Shown here one piece after another: positions 39,193 through 48,700 of a DNA stretch of 64,000 bases (positions within the stretch are counted from its first letter, which is position 1; each line of letters begins with the position of its first letter). The DNA is from Pseudomonas poae (GTDB taxonomy: Bacteria; Pseudomonadota; Gammaproteobacteria; Pseudomonadales; Pseudomonadaceae), in the NCBI GenBank assembly GCA_004000515.1, contig CP034537.1:5532001-5596000 (forward strand). The letters run 5' to 3'. The notes below the pieces were generated by a model that worked only from the letters and a program-made list of their open reading frames with translations, ran no database searches and was not told where the DNA came from. Both the position numbers and the translations under genes were made by a program.

Positions 39193-40999
39193 ATGCCCCA
39201 TGAAGGCAACCTGTTACAAGCAGCCGTGGTGTTCCTGCTCGCCGCCGTGCTTACCGTCCCCCTGGCAAAACGCCTGCAACTGGGCGCGGTGCTGGGCTAC
39301 CTGTTCGCTGGCGTGATCATCGGCCCATCGGTACTGGGCCTGGTGGGTAACCCGCAGAGCGTGGCGCAGTTCTCTGAATTGGGGGTGGTGTTGCTGCTGT
39401 TCATCATCGGCCTGGAGCTGTCGCCCAAACGGTTGTGGGTGATGCGCAAAGCGGTGTTTGGTGTGGGCCTGGCCCAGGTGTTGCTCACCGGGTTGGTGAT
39501 GGGCGTCGTGGCGCTATGGGTATTTGGCCAGTCTTGGAACAGCGCCATCGTGCTGGGCCTGGGCCTGGCGTTGTCCTCCACTGCCTTTGGCCTGCAAAGC
39601 CTGGCCGAGCGTAAAGAGCTGAACCAGCCCCACGGGCGCCTGGCATTTGCCATCCTGCTGTTCCAGGACATCGCCGCCATCCCGCTGATCGCGATGGTGC
39701 CGCTGCTGGCGGGCAGTGACCACCGACCACCGAAGCCCAGGGCCTGCAGCACGTGTTGCAAATCCTCGGCAGCATCGCCGTGGTAATCATCGGTGGGCGC
39801 TACCTGTTGCGACCCGTGTTTCGCATCGTCGCCAAGACCGGGCTGCGGGAAGTGTCCACCGCCACCGCTTTGCTGGTGGTGATCGGTACGGCCTGGCTGA
39901 TGGAACTGGTAGGCGTTTCCATGGCCCTCGGCGCCTTCCTCGCCGGCTTGCTGCTGGCGGATTCGGAATACCGCCATGAACTCGAATCCCAGATCGAACC
40001 ATTCAAAGGCCTGCTGCTGGGCCTGTTCTTTATCAGCGTGGGCATGGGCGCCAACCTCAGCCTGCTGCTCAGCTCGCCGTTGGTGGTGATCGGCCTGACG
40101 CTGCTGTTGATCGGCTTGAAGTTGCCGCTGTTGTACGCCGTCGGCCGCGTGGTGGGCGACCTCAATCGCGAAAGCGCCCTGCGCCTGGGCGTGGTGTTGG
40201 TGGCGGGGGTGAATTTGCCTTCGTGGTGTTCAAGATCGGTCGCGACCAGGGCCTGTTCGAACCGCATCTCTACGATGTGCTGGTACTCACCATCACCCTC
40301 TCCATGGCCGTGACCCCGCTACTGCTGTTGGTATGCCCGAAGCTGTTCAAGCCCAAGGCCAAGCCAGTGGAGGTGCCAGAGGAATACCGCACCATCGAAA
40401 GCGACGCGCCGCGCGTGGTGATCGCCGGCATGGGGCGGATGGGCCAGATCGTCGCGCGGATTCTGCGGGCGCAGAACATCTCGTTTATCGCCCTCGACAC
40501 GTCGGTGGAAACCATCGAACTGACCCGCAGTTTCGGCGGCATGCCGGTGTTCTATGGCGACCCGCAACGTCCCGAGATCCTGCACGCCGCCAAAGTCGAC
40601 CAAGCGGAGTTCTTTGTGATCGCCATGGACGACCCGGAGATCAACATCAAGACCGCCGAACTGGTGCGCAACCTCTACCCGCACATGAAGATCATCGCCC
40701 GTGCGCGTAACCGCCAGCACGTGCACCGCTTGGTAGACCTCGATGCTTCACCGGTGCGCGAGACCTTCTACTCCAGCCTGGAAATGAGCCGCCGCACCCT
40801 GGTCGGCCTCGGTTTGACCCAGGCCCAGGCCGACGCACGCATCACCCGCTTCAAGAACCACGACCTGCAACTGCTGGCCGCGCAACATGCGGTGTACGAC
40901 GACGCAGGCAAAGTGATGCAAACCGCCCAGGAAGCAAGGGCCGAATTGGCGCGGCTGTTTGAGATGGACCGACTAGAGGAAGAGTCCGACAAGGTGTGA
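39193..40999 (+). CDS. Kef-type monovalent cation:proton antiporter with TrkA-N domain, two frame breaks
   Basis: Inner-membrane potassium-efflux or proton-antiport protein of the CPA2 family. It starts MPHEGNLLQAAVVFLLAAVL and has about twelve helices, with LFQDIAAIPLIA and the GAFLAGLLLADSEYRHELES loop of KefB/KefC. The cytosolic RCK domain begins RVVIAGMGRMGQIVARIL (nucleotide-binding GxGxxG). The frame breaks near 39722 (CCC read as CC) and near 40213 (six G read as five, between VVLVAG and GEFAFVVF). Corrected length is about 602 residues. Regulation by glutathione adducts is known for KefB/KefC, but whether it applies here is open. Confidence 0.9.
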
Positions 41000-41072
41000 G
41001 GCTACACATGAACGATATTGCGAATTTTCTGACAGAATACGCCGCAATTTCGTTCATCCCCTGGAGCGCTTC

Positions 41073-41642
41073 ATGGCCACTTTCACCAAGACCGCCGCCC
41101 TGCTGGCCCTGGCGCTTGCCGCTGGCAGCGCGTTCGCCGCCTCCAAGCCGGCCACGCAGAAAGCCGACACCCAAACCATTTCCACTTTGGGCGGCAAGTT
41201 CACCTTCAACCTGCCCAAGGCCTACGTTGCCGACACCCTGCCGTCGGGCAAGGCCGAGGATGGCACCGCCGACACTCAAGGCACGTTGTACGCCAACCAG
41301 ACCACGAAAAGTGTGGTGATCGTCGCCGAAACTGTGCGTAACGACGGGGTAAAGATCCAGGATAACGATGCACAGTTCCTGGACGGCGCCGTAGCAGGTT
41401 TCATCAAGGACCAGAGCGCCGCCCTGCCGGACTTCAAGAAACAGAACGAGAAGAAACTGACCTTCAAGGGCCTGGGCCTGCGCCAGGTGGACAGCACCGC
41501 CACCCAGGGCGGCGGCAAGACCCTGAACTCCACATTCCTCGGCGGCTCGGGCAACCACTTGCTGGTGATCCAGGCGATTTCCCGGGGCGATGATGCAAAG
41601 GGGCATGCCGCGTTGGTGAAGCAGATTACCGGCGGTAAATAA
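41073..41642 (+). CDS. Secreted DcrB-like protein (PsbP-like fold)
   Basis: A 189-residue protein with signal peptide MATFTKTAALLALALAAGSA followed by FAAS. The mature part resembles E. coli DcrB: LGGKFTFNLPKAY, LTFKGLGLRQVDS and FLGGSGNHLLVIQAISRGDD line up with its strands. No lipobox cysteine is present, so it is probably periplasmic and soluble rather than a lipoprotein. DcrB is known as a host factor for phage C1/C6 entry and an envelope-homeostasis protein; the role here is not known. Confidence 0.75.
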   Translation: MATFTKTAALLALALAAGSAFAASKPATQKADTQTISTLGGKFTFNLPKAYVADTLPSGKAEDGTADTQGTLYANQTTKSVVIVAETVRNDGVKIQDNDAQFLDGAVAGFIKDQSAALPDFKKQNEKKLTFKGLGLRQVDSTATQGGGKTLNSTFLGGSGNHLLVIQAISRGDDAKGHAALVKQITGGK

Positions 41643-41671
41643 CCCGACCTCTTAAGCACCACACAACCAAT

Positions 41672-41757
41672 GTGGGAGCTGGCTTGCCTGCGATAGCTAT
41701 TGTCCAGTACCTCTCTGGGGACTGAAACACCGCTATCGCAGGCAAGCCAGCTCCCAC
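41672..41757. repeat. REPIN, family B
   Basis: GTGGGAGCTGGCTTGCCTGC and its inverted copy flank a short loop between the convergent DcrB-like and esterase genes. Confidence 0.9.
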
Positions 41758-41772
41758 ATTTTAACCGCTGTT

Positions 41773-42491
41773 TTATCTCAAGCTTTTCTCAAACCAAGCC
41801 TTCAAGTCCTGAATCTCCGCCTCACTGATGGTATGCGGCATCCCCATATACCCATGAAACTGCGGCTTCAACCCCAGCCCCACCAACACCTCATTCGCCC
41901 GGGTCGCCGACGCATACGGCAGCGCCTGGTCCAGCGTGCCATGGCCGATAAAGATCGCCAGTTTGTCCAGTGATGCATCCGGCTTCAGCTCAGCTTTCAA
42001 CACTGGCAACACGCTGCCACTCAACGCCGCAATCCCACGAACCAGCGCAGGCTTACGCAAGCCCACCTCGTAGGACATGATCGCGCCTTGGCTGAAGCCT
42101 ACGAGGAACACCCGGTCAGGTTGGGTGTGGTACTTGGCGGTAGCCTGGGTCACGAAGTCTTCGATCAGCTTGGCGCTGCGTTGCAAATCTGCCGTCTCGC
42201 CGTCGTAATCACCGTCACCGGGCTTTTGGCAAACCAACGATAGCCACTCGGGTCCACCGGCATTGGCGCCCGCGCCGACAGATAAGTCCAAGTGGACGGC
42301 AACGCGTCCTTGATGCCAAACAGGTCTTCTTCGTTGCTGCCGAACCCATGCAGGAAAATCACCAAAGGTTCATTGCGCGCATCACCCTGGGTCTGTTCCA
42401 GGTACGACAGGGGCAAATCGGTGTGCAGCGTGTCGTCAGCGTGAACGACGCCAGCCACCAGGGTCAGCGCCAGGGCAAGCAGTTTGAGCAT
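41773..42491 (-). CDS. Secreted phospholipase/carboxylesterase-type hydrolase, one frame break
   Basis: Alpha/beta hydrolase of the carboxylesterase/thioesterase (PF02230-like) group, starting MLKLLALALTLVAGVVHADD with a cleavable signal, so periplasmic. The oxyanion segment is FLHGFGSNEEDLF, the nucleophile is in VFLVGFSQGAIMS, the acid is in IGHGTLDQALP and the histidine is in GYMGMPHTISEAE. The frame breaks near 42222, where GGG is read as GG between FAKSP and GDGDYDGE. Corrected length is about 239 residues. Its substrate is unknown. Confidence 0.85.
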
Positions 42492-42502
42492 GGGGCGTTA
42501 CC

Positions 42503-43258
42503 TCAGGGTTTGCGCAGCAGATAAGTGTCCATGATCCAGCCGTTGGCCACGCGTGCGGCCTTGCGCACTCGCTCGATTTCTTCGGCCACTTCACTGACTT
42601 TTCCGCTGATCAGGATTTCGTCTGGCGTGCCCAGGTAAGCGCCCCAGTAAATGTCCAGGTCCTGATCGGCGACGGTGCGGTAGGAGTCTTCCGCATCGAG
42701 CATCACCACCAACGTGTCGGCATCACTTGCCTGCCCCGCCGCCAGACGGCGACCGGTGGTGATCTCGATGGAGCGGCCGATGCGGTTCAGCGGCACTTTG
42801 TGCTGGGCCGCCAGGGCCTGCACGCTGGTGATGCCGGGGATCACTTCGAATTCAAAGGTGCAACGACCGCTGGCCAGAATCGCCTGCAGGATACGAATGG
42901 TGCTGTCGTACAGCGCAGGATCGCCCCAGGCCAGGAACGCGCCCACTTCACCGTCGGCCATTTCCTCGTTGATCATGCGCTCGAACGTGTGTTGCTTGTC
43001 GCGGTTCAGGTCCTGAACGGCGGTGGTGTAGTCGATATCGCCGCGCACGCGCTCGGGGCAATCGGCCTCGACGAAGCGGTAGCCGGGCTCGGTGATGTAG
43101 GTCTCGCAGATCTCGCGACGCAGGTCGATGAGCTTGTCTTTGCTCTGGCCCTTGTCCATCAGGAAAAACACGTCAGTGCGGTTCAGCGCCTTCACGGCCT
43201 GCATCGTGATGTAGTCAGGGTTGCCGGCGCCAATGCCGATGATCAGGATGCGTTTCAT
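42503..43258 (-). CDS. cobF: Precorrin-6A synthase (deacetylating)
   Basis: SAM-dependent methyltransferase of aerobic cobalamin synthesis: it methylates C-1 of precorrin-5 and releases acetate. Intact at 251 residues. Tetrapyrrole-methylase features are MKRILIIGIGAGNPDYITMQ, FLAWGDPALYDSTIRILQ and FEVIPGITSVQALAA. CobF is specific for the oxygen-dependent route used by Pseudomonas. Its start overlaps the stop of the histidine-phosphatase gene; the other cob genes are not in this window. Confidence 0.94.
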   Translation of the reverse strand: MKRILIIGIGAGNPDYITMQAVKALNRTDVFFLMDKGQSKDKLIDLRREICETYITEPGYRFVEADCPERVRGDIDYTTAVQDLNRDKQHTFERMINEEMADGEVGAFLAWGDPALYDSTIRILQAILASGRCTFEFEVIPGITSVQALAAQHKVPLNRIGRSIEITTGRRLAAGQASDADTLVVMLDAEDSYRTVADQDLDIYWGAYLGTPDEILISGKVSEVAEEIERVRKAARVANGWIMDTYLLRKP

Positions 43259-43842
43259 GGGTTGCTCTCATTGCGGGGCGTGGATTTTGCCATGTGAGTG
43301 TCCAGACGCAAGCGCCATACGTTGTTGAAGCGCAACTCGATGGCGGACAACGGTTCGACATCGATGCGGTAGAACATCGACACCGGGAACTGCAAGACGT
43401 AGAGCATCGCCGCGCGAATCACAAAGGGGTGACTAACGGCCACGACATGGCCAGGTTGGGATTCGAGGAATTTCATCCAATCTCCAATCCGCGCGCAGAC
43501 CTGGTCCACCGACTCGCCACCGTGGGGCGCGCGGGTGCTGTCGCTTAGCCAAGCGCCCAATTCGTCGCTGTTCAACTGGCCGATATCCTGGCCCTTCCAT
43601 CGCCCAAAATCAGCATCGCGCAGCCCGTCATCAATGACCGCATCACCGCCGAACAAGCTCGCCGTCTGCCGCGTACGCGCTTCTGGGCCGCACAACAGGC
43701 GTCGGTTTTCCTTGTAGCGGCCAGCCAGAGACAGCGCCGCACCCTGCCAATCCATTGCCACCGCCTCGTCATCGGGGAAATACCCCTTTTTCTGCAAGGG
43801 CGTAACGGCATGGCAAATCAAGGTCAGACGGGTGGTTTGCAT
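43255..43842 (-). CDS. Histidine phosphatase family protein (CobC-like position)
   Basis: Phosphohydrolase of the histidine acid phosphatase superfamily, 195 residues, starting MQTTRLTLICHAVTPLQKKG at 43842. The canonical RHG is ICHAVT here, so the usual arginine before the catalytic histidine is replaced by cysteine; the second histidine is in VVAVSHPFVIRAA and the acidic residue in APHGGES. It overlaps cobF by 4 bp. A link to cobalamin synthesis (alpha-ribazole phosphatase-like) is suggested only by that pairing, and the altered first motif leaves activity uncertain. Confidence 0.8.
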   Translation of the reverse strand: MQTTRLTLICHAVTPLQKKGYFPDDEAVAMDWQGAALSLAGRYKENRRLLCGPEARTRQTASLFGGDAVIDDGLRDADFGRWKGQDIGQLNSDELGAWLSDSTRAPHGGESVDQVCARIGDWMKFLESQPGHVVAVSHPFVIRAAMLYVLQFPVSMFYRIDVEPLSAIELRFNNVWRLRLDTHMAKSTPRNESNP

Positions 43843-44036
43843 CGCAGTTGCACTCTGTTTCGACGCGCAGTCAGCATAGACTCGCGAAGCTGTTTCGCAT
43901 GTTACAACGAACATGAAACAGGAAGCTGGTTGCGTGCGGCTCTGGAAGTTCCGCGTGGTATCCCTGGGCCTGGTGTTTGGCGCGGTGGCCGAGCGCAAAT
44001 TGAGCCAGCCACGCGCACGTTTCAACGCCTGACGCG

Positions 44037-44576
44037 CTAGATTCCGGGACGGGCCAGGTAGAACACCTGATAGCCCGTTCCGGGATGCTCAACGTCCAGC
44101 GCCTTCGCCGACAAGGTAAACCGCACCAGGCGCCAGGCTTGCACATCCAGCGCCAGGAAGACCGCGAACGTATCGCGGTTATCCGCCACCTGCTGATTGC
44201 GTTGTTTCTCCTCGGCCAATATCCCGGCCCGATCCGCCCCTGGCTCAAGTGGCCATTCTTCCCGATACACACTCAACGCACTCTGCGCCGGCCCGCGCTG
44301 CACGTCCAACGGCAGCCAACTCTCGATGTGCGGGCGACCAAAGCTGTCGAGCACTTTCTGGAAGCGCTCCCCTAGCAAAAAATCGGCGGCCTGCAGCGGG
44401 TCGGCCCACAGGTATACCGACGAATACACGTTGCCCCCGTGCTCCTGGGCGATAAACGCCTTGAACAGAAACCCTTCGGCGTGATCCCACAACGGCCCCA
44501 ATTGCGCGGCACGGCGGCGGATCACGTTCATGTCGTAGTCGGCTGGCAAGCGGTGTGAATACTGTTTGGCGAACAT
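44037..44576 (-). CDS. DUF4865 family protein
   Basis: A protein of 179 residues starting MFAKQYSHRLPADYDMNVIR at 44576, with LGPLWDHAEGFLFKAFIAQE and YSSVYLWADPLQAADFLLGE, the conserved blocks of DUF4865. No signal peptide or metal motif is evident. It is divergent from a LysR regulator 93 bp away, the normal arrangement for this family, so the LysR protein probably controls it. The function is unknown. Confidence 0.85.
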   Translation of the reverse strand: MFAKQYSHRLPADYDMNVIRRRAAQLGPLWDHAEGFLFKAFIAQEHGGNVYSSVYLWADPLQAADFLLGERFQKVLDSFGRPHIESWLPLDVQRGPAQSALSVYREEWPLEPGADRAGILAEEKQRNQQVADNRDTFAVFLALDVQAWRLVRFTLSAKALDVEHPGTGYQVFYLARPGI

Positions 44577-44669
44577 ATAAAAGCTCCCGTGCAAGATGAG
44601 GTGACAGCTTGCGCAGCAGCGATGATTTCAACAAGATATGACGCGATATAGATGCGATAAGGATCTGAT

Positions 44670-45536
44670 ATGACTGACGTATTCAAGCCCCTGGATATCG
44701 ACACCGTTCAGGCCTTCGTCCTGGTGGCCGATTTCGCCAGTTTCACCCGCGCCGCCGACGCGCTCGATACGTCCCAGGCCGCCGTCAGCCTAAAACTCAA
44801 GCGCCTGGAAGAACGCCTGGGTTATCGCTTGCTGGAACGCACGCCGCGGCACGTGCGCCTGTCGCCCCAAGGCGAGCAATTCATCGTCGCCGCCCGCGCG
44901 CTGCTCAACGCCCACGAACGCGCCCTTGGGGACATGGGAGCCCACGCGCCCCGACGTTTGGTCATCGGTATCAGCGACCATGTGGCCGGGCCGGACCTGC
45001 CGCTGTGGCTCAGTCGTCTTGCGGCCTATGACCCGCTGGTGATTCTTGAAGTGCGCATCGCCTCCTCCCGCGACCTGGTAGCCGCCTTCGACCGCAATGA
45101 GCTGAACGCCGTGATCGTGCGTAACGAAGGCGACCGGCAGGATGGCGAAGTGTTGGCGGTGGAGCGCTTTGGCTGGTTTGCATCGCCGACCTGGCAACAC
45201 ACGCCGGGCATGCCGCTGCGCATGGCGACCATGGCGGCGCCCTGTGGGGTCCGGCATTTGGCGACGCGCGTGTTGGATGAGGCGCATATCGACTGGACCG
45301 AAGTGTTTGTCGGCGGCGGCGTGATGGCCGTCGGGGCCGCCGTCAGCGCCGGCCTCGGGGTCGCCGCCCTCGCCCATCGCGTGGCCCCGGCCGGTGCGGT
45401 GGACGTGAGCGAGCAACACGGCTTGCCGCCCCTGCCGGTGAGTGAGGTGGTGCTCTACAGCCGCATCAGCGATGCGCGCTCGCGGGAAACCTTGCGCGCG
45501 CTGAGTGCAACGTTTCGGGGTGTGCTGCAACGCTGA
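44670..45536 (+). CDS. LysR-family transcriptional regulator
   Basis: Intact at 288 residues. The HTH covers residues 8-66 (SFTRAADALDTSQAAVSLKL, RLGYRLLERTPRHVRLSPQG), followed by the effector-binding domain. It is divergent from the DUF4865 gene, its likely target. The effector is not predictable. Confidence 0.93.
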   Translation: MTDVFKPLDIDTVQAFVLVADFASFTRAADALDTSQAAVSLKLKRLEERLGYRLLERTPRHVRLSPQGEQFIVAARALLNAHERALGDMGAHAPRRLVIGISDHVAGPDLPLWLSRLAAYDPLVILEVRIASSRDLVAAFDRNELNAVIVRNEGDRQDGEVLAVERFGWFASPTWQHTPGMPLRMATMAAPCGVRHLATRVLDEAHIDWTEVFVGGGVMAVGAAVSAGLGVAALAHRVAPAGAVDVSEQHGLPPLPVSEVVLYSRISDARSRETLRALSATFRGVLQR

Positions 45537-45594
45537 GCCAGATGTGGTTTTTGGATATACCCACATTTTTTTTGACCGTGTTCGACACACCTAC

Positions 45595-46602
45595 TCAATC
45601 AAACCAATCCCGCCGCCCCTCAAACGTGCTGACGATCAACTCCACAATCATCTGCACCGCCTCGGCATGTTGCACCTGGGTATTCACAGCCAGCCACACC
45701 TGGCGCTGCATACCCTCGGCCAGCAACCCCGGCAACGCCACCAGGCCCCGGTCGAAGTTGCTCATGTAGTGCGGCAGCAAACCGATGCAGGCGCCGCAGC
45801 GGATCATTTCCAGCATCAACGAATAGGCATGCACCTGCACCACCGCGGCCAAACGTTGCTGTACCACCTGGTTCCACGGTTGCAAGGCACCGACCTGGGC
45901 ATCCGGCTGCCATTGCACCAGCATGTAGTCGTCGAGGTCTTCGACGCTGTCCGGGCGTGTGATCAGGCGTGAGTAGCGCTTGGCGATATGCGGCAGATAC
46001 TCCAAGCGTGCCAAGGAACGGGGCGGCTCGGTGGCAAAGCTGGGGCCGGGTACCGGACCGTCGTTGTCCGATAGCCACAGCACCACATCGACGTCTACCG
46101 CTTGCAGGGACAAATGGCTGTCGAGGGAGATGATCTCCAGCCGCACACTGGCGTTGCGCCGCAGCAAGGCGATCAAGTCGCGACCCAGAATGTCATGCAG
46201 GATCGGCTCCGCCACCGCCAGGCGAATCAGCGGCTGCTCCACCACTGGCAAGCGCCGTTCATGGGCCAGGGCGATCAGTTGCGCCTGCAATTGCAGGCCA
46301 TCGCGACTGAGCACCAGGCCGTTGCCCTGGTAGGTGAAGAGCGAATGACGCAGGTGTTCTTCCAACTGCGCCAGGCGCTTGCGCAACAGCGTCGCCTTGA
46401 TATTCAAACTGCGCGCCGCCTGCATGAAACAACCACAGCGCGCGCTCACCAGAAAGTAGCGCGCCACGTCCGGATCGATCTCGTTGGCCAGGGCCAACCA
46501 GGTGTTGCGCGGCTCGGCCGGCGCCCGATACGCGGCGGGCCCGTGGGGGCAGACGGTTCTAGAAATGCCATGGGAGACTCCCTGTCTTGTGGGTCTGTGC
46601 AT
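45595..46602 (-). CDS. LysR-type regulator at the end of the two-partner secretion locus (PA0701-like)
   Basis: Intact protein of up to 335 residues. The HTH is near residues 45-90 (ARYFLVSARCGCFMQAARSL, KATLLRKRLAQLEEHLRHSL), later than usual, so a start inside the first 40 residues is possible. A LysR gene occupies the same place at the distal end of the PA0690-PA0701 locus of P. aeruginosa. It is co-oriented with ppiC and the TonB/ExbBD genes and may regulate the locus. Confidence 0.85.
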   Translation of the reverse strand: MHRPTRQGVSHGISRTVCPHGPAAYRAPAEPRNTWLALANEIDPDVARYFLVSARCGCFMQAARSLNIKATLLRKRLAQLEEHLRHSLFTYQGNGLVLSRDGLQLQAQLIALAHERRLPVVEQPLIRLAVAEPILHDILGRDLIALLRRNASVRLEIISLDSHLSLQAVDVDVVLWLSDNDGPVPGPSFATEPPRSLARLEYLPHIAKRYSRLITRPDSVEDLDDYMLVQWQPDAQVGALQPWNQVVQQRLAAVVQVHAYSLMLEMIRCGACIGLLPHYMSNFDRGLVALPGLLAEGMQRQVWLAVNTQVQHAEAVQMIVELIVSTFEGRRDWFD

Positions 46603-46622
46603 CCAATGCGGGTTGATGCGTG

Positions 46623-47564
46623 TTACTCCAGCACCTTGTTCAACTCGGCACCGTCGATGCTCAAGGTTGCGGTGTTGAGCATGCCTTCCAGATAGGCCTT
46701 GGCAATCTGCTCTTGCCGCTGGGCACGCAAGGCCTGGGTCAGCCGTTCGCGCAGCTCATCAAGGGTGGCAGTGCGCGCCGGTTGCTGGCCGGTGAGTTTG
46801 AGTACGTGGAACCCGGCGGCGCTTTGCACCACGTCCGACACTGCACCGACTTTCAAGCGCGATACCGCCCCGCGCACCTCCGGCACCAATTGCTGCAAGG
46901 GCTGCATACCCGAATCCCCACCCCGTGCGGCGGTTTCCGGGTCTTGGGAAAATTGCGTGGCCAAGGCTGCGAATTCACCCGGTGCGGCCTGGGCCTTGCG
47001 GCTCAATTCCTGGGCCTGGCGGCGCACGCTGTCGACGCTTTGCGGTTCGCTCACCCCAAGGAAAATCTGGCTTACCCGGTACAACGCCGGCGTTACCCAC
47101 TGGGCCTTGCCGCTGTCATAGGCTTGCTGCAGTTCGGCTGCACTGGGGTAGTCTGCCGGCACCTGGCTGACCGACAGCATGTAGTCGCGGAACACGATCT
47201 GCTCGGCGGCGGCGCGGGTCTGTTGTTCCACTTCCGGGCGTTGGCGCCAGCCCTGGGCGTCGGCCTGCTCCAGCACGGCCTTTTGCGCCAGGCGTGAACG
47301 GATCCAGGTTTCCAGCGCCCCACGGTTGCCGCGCAACTGCTCGCGGGACTCGGCTGGCAGGCTGGCCAACACGGTTTTCAGTTCCGGCAGGTCGATCTGC
47401 TGGTTGCCCAGGCGTGCCACCGCCGGGCCGCCCGCCGGTGCACCGAGCACCGGAGCCGGCTGCTGGGCCGCAACGGGGTCGCTGCCTGGGCGCAGGCTCA
47501 GACCCACCGCCACCACTAGCAAGGCCAGCGCACCCGCGCCGACCATCAGGGTTGGTTTTTTCAC
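46623..47564 (-). CDS. Periplasmic PpiC-type peptidyl-prolyl isomerase
   Basis: Parvulin-class foldase of 313 residues anchored by MKKPTLMVGAGALALLVVAVG and exposed to the periplasm. An SurA/PpiC N-terminal helical region precedes the PPIC domain (LYRVSQIFLGVSEPQS, GEFAALATQFSQDPETAARG, VQSAAGFHVLKLTGQQ). Its place in the secretion locus suggests it assists folding of the outer-membrane transporter or the exoprotein passing the periplasm. It overlaps the YbjN-like gene by 4 bp, so translation is coupled. Confidence 0.9.
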   Translation of the reverse strand: MKKPTLMVGAGALALLVVAVGLSLRPGSDPVAAQQPAPVLGAPAGGPAVARLGNQQIDLPELKTVLASLPAESREQLRGNRGALETWIRSRLAQKAVLEQADAQGWRQRPEVEQQTRAAAEQIVFRDYMLSVSQVPADYPSAAELQQAYDSGKAQWVTPALYRVSQIFLGVSEPQSVDSVRRQAQELSRKAQAAPGEFAALATQFSQDPETAARGGDSGMQPLQQLVPEVRGAVSRLKVGAVSDVVQSAAGFHVLKLTGQQPARTATLDELRERLTQALRAQRQEQIAKAYLEGMLNTATLSIDGAELNKVLE

Positions 47565-48034
47565 AGTACAGGTGCCTCTTCGCCAACCGGCTCAACCGCT
47601 GCCTGGGCTTGCAACTGCGCAGCTTGCTGACTGTATTCACGCAGGTAGACGATGAATTCCTGCAACAGGCGATCCCACAGTTCCAACTGGCTGCGCAGGT
47701 GCGTGGCGCCGACACCAGCCACCACCACATCCATCTCCATCAGCAGGAACTCACCCTGCACCGACAAGCGCGCAAAACGGCGCGAAGCGTTCCACACCTG
47801 GGCCAAGCCCTCAGGCAACTCGCCCTGGATACGCAGCGCGCAGCTGTAAGTGAAGTCCACATAGTTGCCCTGCTCTGCCGCCGGGTTGCCGAAACGCACG
47901 GCGAAACCGATGCCCTGGCTGGCGCTGAGCAATTGCACGATGCCGTTCTGTTCGGTCTGGTTGACGCGGTAGCCGGCTTCTTGAAGCAGTTCAGTCAGGC
48001 TTTGGGTGGTCACGCTGGTGATCAATTCGCTCAT
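47561..48034 (-). CDS. YbjN-domain protein (type III secretion chaperone-like fold)
   Basis: A 157-residue protein without signal peptide, starting MSELITSVTTQSLTELLQEA. The blocks GIGFAVRFGNPAAEQGNYVD and NASRRFARLSVQGEFLLMEM match YbjN-domain proteins, which share a fold with secretion chaperones. In this operon a chaperone-like or regulatory role for the exoprotein is possible but unproven. Homologues occur at this position in the PA0690-PA0701 type locus. Confidence 0.8.
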   Translation of the reverse strand: MSELITSVTTQSLTELLQEAGYRVNQTEQNGIVQLLSASQGIGFAVRFGNPAAEQGNYVDFTYSCALRIQGELPEGLAQVWNASRRFARLSVQGEFLLMEMDVVVAGVGATHLRSQLELWDRLLQEFIVYLREYSQQAAQLQAQAAVEPVGEEAPVL

Positions 48035-48054
48035 GGTGATCTCTTCCTTGTCTA

Positions 48055-48681
48055 TCAGTGATTGGCAGTTGCCTGGGGCGCATCAAAACGGCTCTTGTAC
48101 AGATCGTCGCCAAAGCCCTGGGCGAGTTCTTCAAACTTGACCCGGGCGCCGCTGGCGAAGGGTTGGCGAATGCTCATCACCTCGGCCACGTCGATCTTTT
48201 CGTAGGCCGCCAGCAGTTGCTGCGCTACGCCGTACATCTGTTGATTCTTGACTGAACATTGCTGCACTTGTGTGTCACGTTCGCTCAACTGGGCCTGCAA
48301 GCGGGCACGCTCGGCTTCCTTGCCCTTGGCCAGTACCAGCAACTCGTCATAAGCCTTCTTGAACTTGCCGATCTGCTCGTTGCTTGCCGCCACCTGGGCT
48401 TGCGCCTGGCTGTGCAGGCTCTGTTGCTGGCCAGCCATTTGCTCGGCCACGCCACGGGTCTTTTCCAGCTCGGCGGTCAGTTGCTTGATGTGCGCCTGGG
48501 CCTGTTTGGCCTGGGTTTCGGCGGCGATGCGCGCGGCACTGGCCTGGGCCTGTTCGCTTTGCAACGCCTGCAACTGCTGTGTAGTGCTGCGCAGTTGGGT
48601 ACGCAGGCGCTCCTCCATGCCTTCGGCACTGGCGCCGGTGGCGACGAACAACAACAGCAGCCCGCAGATTCGCGTGTTCAT
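48055..48681 (-). CDS. Periplasmic coiled-coil protein of the secretion locus
   Basis: A 208-residue protein with signal peptide MNTRICGLLLLFVATGASA followed by EGME. Residues about 25-150 are a long Gln/Ala/Glu-rich coiled coil (heptads from EERLRTQLRSTTQQLQALQS onward). The C-terminal part carries two short segments, QQCSVKNQQMYGVAQQLLAA and ARVKFEELAQGFGDDLYKSR. No enzyme motif is seen. It is an operon member between the porin and the YbjN gene and may bridge envelope components. Confidence 0.78.
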   Translation of the reverse strand: MNTRICGLLLLFVATGASAEGMEERLRTQLRSTTQQLQALQSEQAQASAARIAAETQAKQAQAHIKQLTAELEKTRGVAEQMAGQQQSLHSQAQAQVAASNEQIGKFKKAYDELLVLAKGKEAERARLQAQLSERDTQVQQCSVKNQQMYGVAQQLLAAYEKIDVAEVMSIRQPFASGARVKFEELAQGFGDDLYKSRFDAPQATANH

Positions 48682-48700
48682 GTGGCATCTCCTGTGCGCA

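Noticed and set aside
38954..39203. Small plus-strand frames between the HigB-like toxin and the Kef gene
   Set aside because: The region is AT-rich, the frames overlap one another, have no convincing ribosome-binding site and show no recognisable domain; it is the likely promoter region of the flanking genes.
43843..44036. Possible cobalamin riboswitch upstream of the phosphatase-cobF pair
   Set aside because: No B12-box sequence or its complement was found, and the surrounding stretch shows no clear riboswitch core.
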